Positions 7,526 through 15,357 of a stretch of DNA of 64,000 nt are shown one piece after another. This DNA is from Agromyces sp. H66 (GTDB lineage: Bacteria > Actinomycetota > Actinomycetes > Actinomycetales > Microbacteriaceae): the NCBI RefSeq assembly GCF_004959775.1, contig NZ_SJZG01000008.1, positions 62,001-126,000 of the forward strand. The letters are read 5' to 3'. The translations under genes and the position numbers were made by a program. The first letter of the stretch is position 1. Each line of letters starts with the position of its first letter. Below the pieces are notes generated by a model. It had not been told where the DNA came from. It ran no database searches and was given only the letters and a program-made list of their open reading frames with translations.

Positions 7526-9019
7526 GTGGAACCCGTCACCCGCCGGAATGTCCTGATCCTCGGCGGCGTCGCTGCCGCAGCCCTCGCCGGCGGCGGGCTC
7601 ATCCTGTGGAGCGAGGCGCAGCGGGGAGAGCCCGAACCGCAGGCGACCCCGACGCCGGGACCGTCGCCGACCGGAACGCCTCCCGCCCCCGATGCGGACA
7701 CCGGCACGCTCGTCGAACCCGCGGTGCTGCAGAGCTCCGGCGGACGGCTCGAGCTGACCCTCACCGCGGCCCTGACCGAGGTCGTGGTCGCCGGCCGGCA
7801 GGTGCGGGCGCTGACCTTCAACGGCAGCCTGCCCGGCCCCACGCTCCGGGTCCGCCCGGGCGACCGGATCGCACTCGCCTTCCGCAGTGAGCTGGACGCG
7901 CCGACGAACCTGCACACGCACGGACTCGTGGTCTCGCCCGAGGGCAACAGCGACAACGTGTTCGTCATGATCGAGCCCGGCGCCGGATTCGACTACGAGT
8001 ACGAGTTGGGCGACGACCATCCGCCCGGGGTGTTCTGGTACCACCCGCATCACCACGGCAACTCCGCGGAGCAGCTGTTCCGCGGACTCTACGGAGCGAT
8101 CATCGTCGAGGACGACGAACCCGTCGAGGCGACTCGCGAGCGGCTGCTCATCGTCTCCGACATCGCTTTCGACGGCGACGACGTGCATCTGGCATCCGCT
8201 CCCGAACGGATGCTGGGCCGTGAGGGCGACATCGTGATGGTCAACGGGCAGGTCGGTGCGACCCTCCTGGCGAAGCCGGGGGAGCGGGAGCGATGGCGCA
8301 TCGTCAACGCGTGCAGCTCGCGCTACCTGCGGCTGCGCCTCGACGGGCAGCGGATGCAACTGCTCGGCGTCGATGCCGGGCGCTACGCCGAGCCCGCCGA
8401 CGTCGATCAGATCGAGCTCTTGCCCGGCAATCGCGCCGACGTCATGGTGACCGCCGTGGAGGGCACGAGCGTGCTGCAGACGCTGCCCTTCGACAGAGGT
8501 GGGATGGGCATGCTGGGCCGGCCCTCGAGCGCGACGACCGGTGCCGACCTGCTCACCATGACCGTGGCGGGGGCGGCGGCGACGGCGCCGAACCTCGCGG
8601 TGCCGCTGCCGACCACGCGCGACCTGCGCACCGAGCAGATGACCGGATCGCGCACGATCACGCTCGCGATGGGACCGGGGCGCGGTGGCGGCGGGATGAG
8701 CTTCACCATCGACGGCCGAGAGTGGGACCTCGACCGCATCGACGCCGAGGTCGCCGCCGGTGCGCTCGAGGAGTGGACGATCGTCAACGCGAGTCCGATG
8801 GACCACCCCTTCCACCTGCATGTCTGGCCCATGCAGGTGATCGAGGTCGCCGGTCAGCCCGTGAGCGGCACCGACTGGCGCGACGTGGTGCCGGTGCCGG
8901 CCCGGAGCCGCACGGTCGTGCGCATCGCATTCGAGGGGATCACCGGCAAGACGGTGTTCCACTGCCACATCCTCGACCACGAGGATCTCGGCATGATGGG
9001 CAACGTCCGCACGAGCTGA
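7526..9019 (+). CDS. Tat-exported multicopper oxidase
   Basis: 497 aa. The N-terminus TRRNVLILGG followed by a hydrophobic stretch is a twin-arginine signal. A Pro/Thr-rich linker leads to three cupredoxin domains. All four copper motifs are visible: NLHTHG (near 130), WYHPHHHG (near 172), HPFHLHVWP (near 430) and HCHILDHEDLGMM near the C-terminus, which supplies the type 1 Cys-His ligands. Such enzymes oxidise Cu(I), phenols or metals with O2 outside the membrane. A Gly/Met-poor central loop argues against a CueO-type Met-rich insert. GTG start. Its link to the sulfur operon may reflect cross-talk between copper and sulfide stress. Confidence 0.9.
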   Translation: MEPVTRRNVLILGGVAAAALAGGGLILWSEAQRGEPEPQATPTPGPSPTGTPPAPDADTGTLVEPAVLQSSGGRLELTLTAALTEVVVAGRQVRALTFNGSLPGPTLRVRPGDRIALAFRSELDAPTNLHTHGLVVSPEGNSDNVFVMIEPGAGFDYEYELGDDHPPGVFWYHPHHHGNSAEQLFRGLYGAIIVEDDEPVEATRERLLIVSDIAFDGDDVHLASAPERMLGREGDIVMVNGQVGATLLAKPGERERWRIVNACSSRYLRLRLDGQRMQLLGVDAGRYAEPADVDQIELLPGNRADVMVTAVEGTSVLQTLPFDRGGMGMLGRPSSATTGADLLTMTVAGAAATAPNLAVPLPTTRDLRTEQMTGSRTITLAMGPGRGGGGMSFTIDGREWDLDRIDAEVAAGALEEWTIVNASPMDHPFHLHVWPMQVIEVAGQPVSGTDWRDVVPVPARSRTVVRIAFEGITGKTVFHCHILDHEDLGMMGNVRTS

Positions 9020-9033
9020 CGCGCTTCCTGCGC

Positions 9034-9048
9034 ATACCCTGAGGGTAT
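9034..9048. promoter_or_regulatory. CsoR/CstR-type operator, upstream copy
   Basis: ATACCC-TGA-GGGTAT, a perfect 6-3-6 inverted repeat 22 bp (two helical turns) upstream of the second copy at 9056. Only the 3-bp centre differs from the other boxes. Tandem boxes on the same helix face suggest cooperative binding of two tetramers. Confidence 0.75.
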
Positions 9049-9049
9049 T

Positions 9050-9085
9050 TTGACAATACCCCGGGGGTATCCGTACGATGGTGCC
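9050..9085 (+). promoter_or_regulatory. Promoter with operator in the spacer; leaderless start
   Basis: TTGACA (9050-9055) and TACGAT (9074-9079) are separated by 18 bp. The spacer holds the box ATACCC-CGG-GGGTAT (9056-9070). The predicted transcription start, about 7 nt after the -10, falls on or next to the ATG at 9086, and no purine-rich ribosome site precedes that ATG. The gene is therefore probably transcribed without a leader and repressed by occlusion of the promoter. Confidence 0.7.
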
Positions 9086-10741
9086 ATGACCACGCGCTAC
9101 CTCATCATCGGCGGAGTCGCCGGCGGCATGTCCGCCGCCACGCGACTGCGGCGACTCGACGAGGACGCCACCATCACGGTGGTCGAGCGCGGTGGGCATG
9201 TCTCGTTCGCGAACTGCGGACTCCCCTACTACCTCGGCGGCGTCATCGAGGAGCGCGAGAGCCTGCTCCTGCAGACCCCCGAGTCGCTGCACAGCCGTTT
9301 CAACCTCGACGTGCGCGTGCGCACCGAGGCCGTCTCGATCGATCGCGAGGCCAAGACCGTGCGCGTTCGCGACCTGGTCACGGGCGAGGAGACCGACGAG
9401 GCCTACGACGCCCTCGTGCTCTCGCCCGGCGCCACGCCCGTGCGACCGCCCCTCCCCGGCGGGGAGCGCATGCTCACCCTGCGCGACATCGACGACGTCG
9501 ACGCCGCGATGGCCGAACTCGCCGTCGCCCCCGAGAGCGCGCTGGTCATCGGCGCCGGCTTCATCGGCCTCGAGATGGTCGAGAACCTCGTGCACCACGG
9601 TCTCGCCGTGACGCTCGTCGAGCTCGGCGACCAGGTGCTGCCGCCGCTCGACCCCGAGATGGCCGGACCCGTCGCCGACCGCCTCCGCGCCGCCGGCGTC
9701 GACATCCGCCTGGGCACGCAGGTCACCGAGCTCGGCGCCGACACGGCGATCCTCTCCGACGGGTCCGAGGTGCCCGCCGAGTTCGTGCTCGCCTCGATCG
9801 GCGTACGACCCGAGACGGCCCTCGCCGCGGCCGCCGGCCTCGAGATCGGCGAGCGCGGCGGCATCCGGGTCGACGACCGGCTCCGTACGAGCGACCCGCA
9901 CATCTTCGCCATCGGCGACGCGGTCGAGAAGACCGACGCGGTCTCGGGCGAGCAGCGCCTCGTCGCGCTCGCCGGACTCGCCAACCGCCACGGCCGCCTC
10001 GTCGCCGACGCGATCACGGGCCGGACGATCCACGTGCGCGACGCGCTCGGCACCGCCGTCGTCGGCGTGATGGGCCTCACCATCGCGGCGACCGGCTGGA
10101 ACGAGAAGCTGCTGCGCCGCTCCGGCCGCGACATCCGCGTCATCCACACCCACCCCGCCTCGCACACCGGCTACTACCCCGGTGCGGAGTCGATGTCGCT
10201 CAAGCTCGTCGTCGATGCCGCGAGCGACCGGATCCTCGGCGCCCAGGGCGTCGGCGGCGACGGGGTCGACAAGCGCATCGACGTGATCGCCACGGCCATG
10301 ACGGGCGGCATCACCGCCTCGGAACTCGCCGACCTGGAGCTGGCGTACGCGCCGCAGTACTCGTCGGCGAAGGACCCGGTCAACATGCTCGGCTACGTCG
10401 CCCTCAATGCGGCCGAGGGTCTCACGCCCTCCATCCAGTGGCACGAGCTCGAGGCCGAGGTCGACGCGGGCGCGACGGTGGTCGACGTACGCACGCGCGA
10501 GGAGGTCGCCGATGGCGCGATCCCCGGCTCGATCAACGTCCCGCTCGACGAGATCCGGTCGCGCCATGGCGAGCTGCCCGACGGGCGCCTCGTCGTGCAT
10601 TGCGAGGTCGGCCAACGCGGTCACACCGCCGTGCGACTGCTCGCGCAGCTCGGCCGCGAGGCCGTCAACCTCGACGGCGGCTACCTGACCTGGAGCGCCG
10701 GCACGCGGGCGCGATCCGCGATTCCGGTGCTCGTCACCTAG
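9086..10741 (+). CDS. cdr: CoA-disulfide reductase / rhodanese fusion
   Basis: 551 aa. An FAD/NAD-dependent reductase of the CoADR/NADH oxidase family fused to a C-terminal rhodanese domain. FAD motif GGVAGGMSAATRLRR; catalytic Cys44 in SFANCGLPYY; NAD motif VIGAGFIGLEMVENL near 155; FAD motif FAIGDAVE near 287. The rhodanese domain (about 455-545) has its active Cys506 in VVHCEVGQRGH. Known CoADR-Rhd enzymes reduce CoA persulfides, polysulfides or elemental sulfur, with NAD(P)H as donor. This fits the CsoR/CstR-type boxes immediately upstream. The start is the ATG placed at the predicted transcription start. Confidence 0.9.
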   Translation: MTTRYLIIGGVAGGMSAATRLRRLDEDATITVVERGGHVSFANCGLPYYLGGVIEERESLLLQTPESLHSRFNLDVRVRTEAVSIDREAKTVRVRDLVTGEETDEAYDALVLSPGATPVRPPLPGGERMLTLRDIDDVDAAMAELAVAPESALVIGAGFIGLEMVENLVHHGLAVTLVELGDQVLPPLDPEMAGPVADRLRAAGVDIRLGTQVTELGADTAILSDGSEVPAEFVLASIGVRPETALAAAAGLEIGERGGIRVDDRLRTSDPHIFAIGDAVEKTDAVSGEQRLVALAGLANRHGRLVADAITGRTIHVRDALGTAVVGVMGLTIAATGWNEKLLRRSGRDIRVIHTHPASHTGYYPGAESMSLKLVVDAASDRILGAQGVGGDGVDKRIDVIATAMTGGITASELADLELAYAPQYSSAKDPVNMLGYVALNAAEGLTPSIQWHELEAEVDAGATVVDVRTREEVADGAIPGSINVPLDEIRSRHGELPDGRLVVHCEVGQRGHTAVRLLAQLGREAVNLDGGYLTWSAGTRARSAIPVLVT

Positions 10742-10791
10742 AACGTATCCACCCATCACACCCACCCACCACACACAGAGGAGAACCAACC

Positions 10792-10917
10792 ATGTGCAGC
10801 CCCGTTTCGTGCACCTGCGGAAAGACGACCTGGGCCGGTTGCGGCCAGCACGTCGACAGCGTCAAGCAGTACGTCCCCGCCGAGGAGTGGTGCGACGGCA
10901 CCCACGACGAGCGCTGA
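10792..10917 (+). CDS. Cys-rich mini-protein A
   Basis: 41 aa. Begins MCSPVSCTCGKTTWAGCGQH, then about 20 polar residues with one more Cys (EEWCDGTHDER). Cys occurs at 2, 7, 9, 17 and 34, with His at 20 and 38. This could form a small zinc ribbon or a thiol carrier. AGAGGAGA precedes the ATG. It is followed 53 bp later by a paralogue (10971-11126) with the same CGKTTWAGCGQHVD core. Placement after a persulfide reductase suggests sulfur or metal relay; no function is known to me. Confidence 0.8.
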   Translation: MCSPVSCTCGKTTWAGCGQHVDSVKQYVPAEEWCDGTHDER

Positions 10918-10930
10918 GCGCCGTCGACGA

Positions 10931-10954
10931 CCCGAACCCGAACCCGAACCCGAA
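10931..10954 (+). repeat. Four tandem CCCGAA hexamers before mini-protein B
   Basis: Four perfect copies of CCCGAA lie just before the CTGAGGAGA ribosome site of the second mini-protein gene. Slippage here would alter the spacing of that leader but not any coding frame. Confidence 0.6.
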
Positions 10955-10970
10955 CTGAGGAGAACCATCC

Positions 10971-11126
10971 ATGTGCAGTGCCGTCACCTGTCGGAAGTGC
11001 GGAAAGACGACGTGGGCCGGCTGCGGCCAGCACGTCGACCAGGTCATGCGCGGCGTGCCGCGCAGCCAGCGGTGCGAAGGGCACGCGAAGGAGCCCGGCT
11101 TCTTCTCGCGCCTCTTCTCGAAGTGA
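10971..11126 (+). CDS. Cys-rich mini-protein B
   Basis: 51 aa. Paralogue of the preceding gene: MCSAVTCRKCGKTTWAGCGQ shares the Cys pattern with one extra residue between the second and third Cys. Then come QRCEGH and a C-terminal amphipathic tail EPGFFSRLFSK that the first copy lacks and that could touch the membrane. GAGGAGA precedes the ATG. The stop is 11 bp before the DUF4395 gene, so both are probably co-translated. Two adjacent copies with a strictly kept core suggest a needed function, likely metal or sulfane-sulfur binding. Confidence 0.75.
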   Translation: MCSAVTCRKCGKTTWAGCGQHVDQVMRGVPRSQRCEGHAKEPGFFSRLFSK

Positions 11127-11137
11127 GGTGACGACCC

Positions 11138-11704
11138 GTGGCGAGGCCGGCGACGCCCGACACTGACGTCCCCGTCATCGGCGAATACGTGGATGGCATC
11201 GACATCCCGGTCGTGAACGAACGTGCGGTCCGGGCATCCGCCGGGCTGCTGTTCCTGTTCGGGATCATCGCCGTCATGACCGGCGCGCTGACCGGGGACC
11301 TGCAGCTGCTGCGGGCGTTCGGCATGACGTTCCTGCTCGACATGTCGATGCGGCTGTTCGTCGGCACCAGGTACACGCCGAGCCTCGTCATCGGGTCGCT
11401 CATCGTGCGGCGCCAGCGCCCCGAATGGGTCGGCGCGCAGCAGAAGAAGCTCGCCTGGATCATCGGTCTGGTGCTGGCGTTCGTCTCGTGCACCGCGATG
11501 GGATTCCTCGGCGTCGCCGCCGAGATCCAGCTCGCGATGTGCAGCATCTGCCTGGGCCTGCTCTTCATCGAGAGCGCCTTCGGCATCTGCGTGGGTTGCG
11601 AGTTGCAGCGCCTGTTCAGCAGGGAGAAGCCGCAGCTCTGCGCGGGGGACACCTGCACCTATGTGCCGCCGAAGCGCGGCGAGCGCCATTCGGTGCGCCA
11701 GTGA
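11138..11704 (+). CDS. DUF4395-family membrane protein
   Basis: 188 aa. After a short cytoplasmic N-terminus there are about four transmembrane segments (about 32-50, 56-72, 103-125 and 127-150). The C-terminal part carries the Cys-rich signature typical of DUF4395: AMCSICLGL, GICVGCELQ and QLCAGDTCTY. DUF4395 proteins are often found beside rhodaneses and thiosulfate or persulfide genes, and membrane sulfur transfer is a reasonable guess. GTG start with a GAGGTGA ribosome site. Probably the last gene of the operon that begins at 9086. Confidence 0.8.
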   Translation: MARPATPDTDVPVIGEYVDGIDIPVVNERAVRASAGLLFLFGIIAVMTGALTGDLQLLRAFGMTFLLDMSMRLFVGTRYTPSLVIGSLIVRRQRPEWVGAQQKKLAWIIGLVLAFVSCTAMGFLGVAAEIQLAMCSICLGLLFIESAFGICVGCELQRLFSREKPQLCAGDTCTYVPPKRGERHSVRQ

Positions 11705-11743
11705 CCGGCGACTCACGCCGGTGCGAATGAGAAAGGCACGGTC

Positions 11744-12361
11744 ATGAAGAAGCAGACCATCATCACCACGAGCATCGTCGCGGGCGCCGTGGTGCTCGCC
11801 GGCGTCGGCGTCGCCGTCGCACTGGCGAACGCCCCGACCGGGGCGCCGGATGCCGCGCCGACGGCGGTCGCGACCACCCCCGCCGAGGCGCCGTCGACCG
11901 ACGAGGCGGTCGCCACGCCCGAGCCCGCGGCCGCGCCCGCCTACGACACCACGACGGCGCTGCTCTTCCTCATCGAGGAGGAGAAGCTGGCCCACGACGT
12001 GTACGTCACCCTCGGCGACCTGTGGGGGTCGAACATCTTCACGAACATCGTGGAGAGCGAGACCACGCACCAGGAGCTCGTCGCGCCCCTGCTCGCGGAC
12101 CGCGGCATCGCCGACCCGCGCTCGACCGAGGTCGGCGTGTTCACCGATCCCGACCTGCAGGCGCTCTACGACGACCTGATCGCGCGCGGCTCGACGAGTC
12201 TCGACGAGGCGATCCAGGTCGGCATCCTGATCGAGGAGAAGGACATCGCCGACCTCAGCGTCGCCATCGCCGCCGAGGACGAGGCCGATGTGGTGAGCGT
12301 GCTCGAGCGGCTGCTCGCCGGATCGGAGAACCACCTGGACGCGTTCCAGCGCCGGGCCTGA
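11744..12361 (+). CDS. Exported DUF2202 ferritin-like protein
   Basis: 205 aa. N-terminal signal or anchor helix (IITTSIVAGAVVLAGVGVAVALA) and a 40-residue Ala/Pro/Thr linker precede a DUF2202 domain at about 70-205. The ferritin-like metal residues are suggested by IEEEKLAHDVY, ESETTHQELV, IEEKDIADL and ENHLDAF, which supply Glu and His at helix positions. Such proteins may bind iron or another divalent metal outside the membrane. AGAAAGG lies upstream of the ATG. Confidence 0.8.
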   Translation: MKKQTIITTSIVAGAVVLAGVGVAVALANAPTGAPDAAPTAVATTPAEAPSTDEAVATPEPAAAPAYDTTTALLFLIEEEKLAHDVYVTLGDLWGSNIFTNIVESETTHQELVAPLLADRGIADPRSTEVGVFTDPDLQALYDDLIARGSTSLDEAIQVGILIEEKDIADLSVAIAAEDEADVVSVLERLLAGSENHLDAFQRRA

Positions 12362-12445
12362 GCGGTTCGAAGCCTGAACGGGGAGCCGTGGTCGATGTCG
12401 GCCACGGCTTCCCCGTTCTGCGCCACCGAGCGTAGCCTCGGAACC

Positions 12446-13159
12446 ATGGGAGCAGACCAACGGCGCGGGATGGCGCGCTTCGGGTTCTGGGTCGCGATCG
12501 CGACATCCGTCATCACCGTCGTGACGTTCGCGCTGGCGCTCACCGCCCTGCCCGACGTGGTGCCGTACCCGTTCACGGACGAGGTCGTCGCCGACCAGTG
12601 GCCGGGCGACTACGTCTGGATGTACCCGGCGATGGTGCTCATGCTGCTCGTCGTCGCCCTCGTTGCCGCGGTCCACGAACTCGCGCCGCCGGGGCGGCGG
12701 GTCTTCAGCCGACTCGCCTTCGGAGTCGCCGTGGTGGCCGCCGCGGTGCTGCTCATCGACTACTACGTGCAGGTCACCGTGCTGCAGCCGAGCCTCGAGA
12801 AGGAGCAGCTCGACGGGTGGGCGATGCTCACGCAGTACAACCCGAACGGGGTGTTCATCGCGCTCGAGGAGCTGGGATACCTGCTGATGGCGGTGACCTT
12901 CCTCTGCCTCGCGCCCGTCTTCGCGCGCCCGACCGGACTCGAGCGGGCCGTTCGCTGGCTCCTCCTCGCGAGCTTCGCGGCGTCGGTCATCTCGCTCGTG
13001 ACGATCTCGGCGCTGCAGGGCATCGACCGCGGCGACGACTTCGAGATCCTCGTCATCAGCATCGTCTGGCTGACGCTCATCGCCGCCGGGGTGCTGCTCG
13101 CGCTCGTGTTCCGGCGCGCCGCCGGGGAGCCGATTCCCAGCCCGCACCGAGACTCCTGA
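12446..13159 (+). CDS. Six-helix membrane protein, unknown function
   Basis: 237 aa. Six hydrophobic helices (about 12-35, 53-77, 87-110, 138-160, 170-190 and 200-222) joined by short loops; an acidic loop between helices 3 and 4 contains LEKEQLDGW. Start taken at the ATG 12446, just before the first helix; an upstream frame to 12395 adds 17 residues without a good ribosome site. It lies between exported metal-type proteins but shows no metal motif. I do not recognise the family. Confidence 0.65.
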   Translation: MGADQRRGMARFGFWVAIATSVITVVTFALALTALPDVVPYPFTDEVVADQWPGDYVWMYPAMVLMLLVVALVAAVHELAPPGRRVFSRLAFGVAVVAAAVLLIDYYVQVTVLQPSLEKEQLDGWAMLTQYNPNGVFIALEELGYLLMAVTFLCLAPVFARPTGLERAVRWLLLASFAASVISLVTISALQGIDRGDDFEILVISIVWLTLIAAGVLLALVFRRAAGEPIPSPHRDS

Positions 13160-13173
13160 CGGATCCTGATTCC

Positions 13174-13653
13174 ATGGGCCTGCCGATGCGGATGCCCACG
13201 ACCGTCGCGTGGGTCGTGGTGGCGCTCATGGTCGCCCTGGCGCCCCTCTTCCACGCCATCTGCATCGCCCCCGCCGAGGCCGCCTCGGCGACGCACGTCA
13301 TGGCCGACGGCACGGTGATGACGGTGTCGTCGACGACGGATCACGGCGATCGCGCCGCCGGAGCCGTCGACCTGATCGCGGCGACCGGCGCGACCGCGCA
13401 GACCGCGCAGGAGCCGCTCGCGAGCGCCATGCCCGCCACCGAACTGCTCGATGCGGCCGGGGTCGTCGTCGTCATCGTGGTCTTCGCGGGCCTGGGCCTG
13501 CTGTGGCTGGCCGTGCTCGTGCGACGGTGCCGGATGCTGCCGGCCCGAGGCATCCCACCGAGACGGGGCCCTGCCGCCGCGAACCGGCGCGACCCGTGCG
13601 CCCGGTCATGGACCGACGTCGACCTGCACCGTTTGGGGATCTCGAGGACGTGA
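13174..13653 (+). CDS. Small membrane protein with two helices
   Basis: 159 aa. An N-terminal helix or signal (VAWVVVALMVALAPLFHAICIA) leads into about 65 extracytoplasmic residues containing His and Met (THVMADGTVMTV), followed by a second helix (VVVVIVVFAGLGLLWLAVLV) and a basic cytoplasmic tail. It starts 14 bp after the preceding gene, with the same direction as the DUF305 lipoprotein downstream. Related small actinobacterial proteins occur near copper and DUF305 genes, so a role there is possible. Confidence 0.6.
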   Translation: MGLPMRMPTTVAWVVVALMVALAPLFHAICIAPAEAASATHVMADGTVMTVSSTTDHGDRAAGAVDLIAATGATAQTAQEPLASAMPATELLDAAGVVVVIVVFAGLGLLWLAVLVRRCRMLPARGIPPRRGPAAANRRDPCARSWTDVDLHRLGISRT

Positions 13654-13738
13654 TGGGCCTCGTGCGCGCGGGCGGGGCATCCGCTCGTTCGCCGACCGTC
13701 ACCGAGACACTCTTCAACCGACGCAAGGAAGCACCAGC

Positions 13739-14371
13739 ATGTTCACACGCAGGAACCGCGCTGCCGTCACGGCCGCGCTCGCGCTCGCCGCAGCCCTCGC
13801 CCTGACGGGCTGCACGATCAACCTCGGCGACCCGGGGGATGCCGGCGACCGGGGAATCGGCGACCACGGCCCGGGCCAGGGCCCCATGGGCGGCGGGTAC
13901 TCGGACTCCGATGAGTTCAGCCCCAGCGACATCATGTTCGCGCAGATGATGATCCCCCATCACCAGCAGGCCGTCGACATGTCCGACCTCGCGCTCGAAC
14001 GGTCGACCGACCCCGACGTGGTCGAACTCGCCCAGCAGATCCGCGATGCGCAGGCGCCCGAGATCGAGCAGATGGAGGACTGGCTCGACGCCGTCGGGGC
14101 GGGCACGTCGATGGGTCACTCACCGTCCGACATGGGCATGGGCATGGGCGGCATGCTCGGCGAGGAGGACATGGAGGCGCTCGAGAACGCCACGGGTTCC
14201 GAGTTCGATCGGCTCTACCTCGAGGGCATGATCGAGCACCACGAGGGCGCCATCGAGATGACCCGGATGATCCGGGACTCGGGCAACGACGAGGTGCGGG
14301 CACTCGCCGAGGCGATCGTCGAGAGCCAGACGGCCGAGATCGAGCGCATGGAGGAGATGCTCGCCGGCTAG
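13739..14371 (+). CDS. DUF305 lipoprotein
   Basis: 210 aa. Lipoprotein signal with lipobox LTGC (Cys about 24). The DUF305 fold is a duplicated helical hairpin: the two signature pairs are IPHHQQAVDM (near 77) and IEHHEGAIEM (near 166), separated by a Met-rich linker (MGMGMGGML). DUF305 proteins are ferritin-like and often occur in copper or silver resistance loci. AAGGAAG lies about 9 nt before the ATG. With the DUF2202 protein and the multicopper oxidase, it suggests extracytoplasmic metal handling. Confidence 0.85.
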   Translation: MFTRRNRAAVTAALALAAALALTGCTINLGDPGDAGDRGIGDHGPGQGPMGGGYSDSDEFSPSDIMFAQMMIPHHQQAVDMSDLALERSTDPDVVELAQQIRDAQAPEIEQMEDWLDAVGAGTSMGHSPSDMGMGMGGMLGEEDMEALENATGSEFDRLYLEGMIEHHEGAIEMTRMIRDSGNDEVRALAEAIVESQTAEIERMEEMLAG

Positions 14372-14380
14372 GAGATGCGA

Positions 14381-14414
14381 CCGTGGTGCCCGTCGACTCG
14401 AACGGGCACCACGG
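14381..14414 (+). terminator. Strong hairpin after the DUF305 gene
   Basis: CCGTGGTGCCCGT, an 8-nt loop, then the exact complement ACGGGCACCACGG: a 13-bp GC-rich stem 9 bp after the DUF305 stop. There is no U-tract, which is common in high-GC actinobacteria. It likely ends the transcript that starts upstream. Confidence 0.7.
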
Positions 14415-14547
14415 CGCCGCGCGGGGCAATCGGAGTTGCGCCGTGTGGAGACAGAGCGAACCGGCTCCGCGCGATCATCCCGGCGGGGTGTCTCCGGAGC
14501 CGTTCGGGCGCTTGAACCGGAGACACGTATCCGGAAGTATCGACCGT

Positions 14548-15309
14548 GTGACTCGCCTCCTCGCTCGACGGTCTGCCACGGCCGCACGCTGGTCTCTCGC
14601 CCTTCCGGTGGCATCTGTCATCGTGCTGGCCGGGTGCGCCGCGCCGTCGCCGGATGCGGGGCCCACGGCCACACCCACCGAGCCGACATCGGCCGTGGTG
14701 AGCATCGAGATGCCCGATCTGGCGCCCTACCCGGAGTCTGATCCGCCGCTGACGGAAGCTCAGTCGGAGGCGAAGCGACTCGAGGACGCCGACCGGCGCT
14801 GGCAGGGGGTGCTGTCGGCGTACCCGGACGCGGTCCGACCCGACGTGGCCTTCGCCGGCTACGTCACCGACGAGAACCGTATCGAGGTGCTGCGCGCCTG
14901 CTATCAGGCGGCCGGCCTGCACGTCGAGGAGGGCAGAACGTTCGGGAACACCGACGGCCCGCCCGATTCCATCGGCTGGTCGGGTGACGGCGAAGCCGAC
15001 GTGATCGCAGCGTATGCCTGCGACACCGCGCATCCGACGAAGATCACGAATCCGGGCCCGAACAGCGCCGAGCTGGGGTGGATCTACGACTACCTGACCG
15101 ACTTCTACGCCCCCTGCCTGGAGGCCAATGGCATCGAGGTCCCCGAGCCGCCCGGGCGCGACATCTGGGTCGAGACGTGGCCGGGATACGTCTGGTTCCC
15201 GTCAGTCGGCGACGACCCACGATTCCGGGAACCGGAAATGGATGCCGCACTGCACGAAGCCTGTCCGGATCCGGACACATTCGTCCTGACGGTGCTCCGC
15301 GCCGACTGA
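14548..15309 (+). CDS. Lipoprotein of unknown function
   Basis: 253 aa from a GTG start. Signal VTRLLARRSATAARWSLALP with lipobox VLAGC. The mature part has four further Cys in contexts RACYQAAGL, AYACDTAHP, YAPCLEANG and HEACPDPD, which look like two disulfides. The open frame extends upstream to 14383, but that would start inside the terminator hairpin. Its architecture (Cys next to short A-x-G segments) resembles the exported protein at 48593-49330; the two may be distant members of one actinobacterial family. Confidence 0.65.
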   Translation: MTRLLARRSATAARWSLALPVASVIVLAGCAAPSPDAGPTATPTEPTSAVVSIEMPDLAPYPESDPPLTEAQSEAKRLEDADRRWQGVLSAYPDAVRPDVAFAGYVTDENRIEVLRACYQAAGLHVEEGRTFGNTDGPPDSIGWSGDGEADVIAAYACDTAHPTKITNPGPNSAELGWIYDYLTDFYAPCLEANGIEVPEPPGRDIWVETWPGYVWFPSVGDDPRFREPEMDAALHEACPDPDTFVLTVLRAD

Positions 15310-15357
15310 CCGGTGTGCTCACCGCCCCGACCTGCCCTGCGTCGGCGCCCGCGGCTC

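Noticed and set aside
7196..10789. Very long minus-strand open frame (1197 codons)
   Set aside because: Antisense to the multicopper oxidase and the CoA-disulfide reductase, both of which have complete family motifs. No domain is seen in the antisense product.
10931..10954. CCCGAA hexamer run as a phase-variation switch
   Set aside because: It is only four copies and lies outside the coding sequence and the ribosome site. A regulatory effect is possible but unsupported.
14383..14547. N-terminal extension of the lipoprotein gene
   Set aside because: The extension starts inside a 13-bp terminator stem and hides the signal peptide. The GTG at 14548 gives a normal lipoprotein start.
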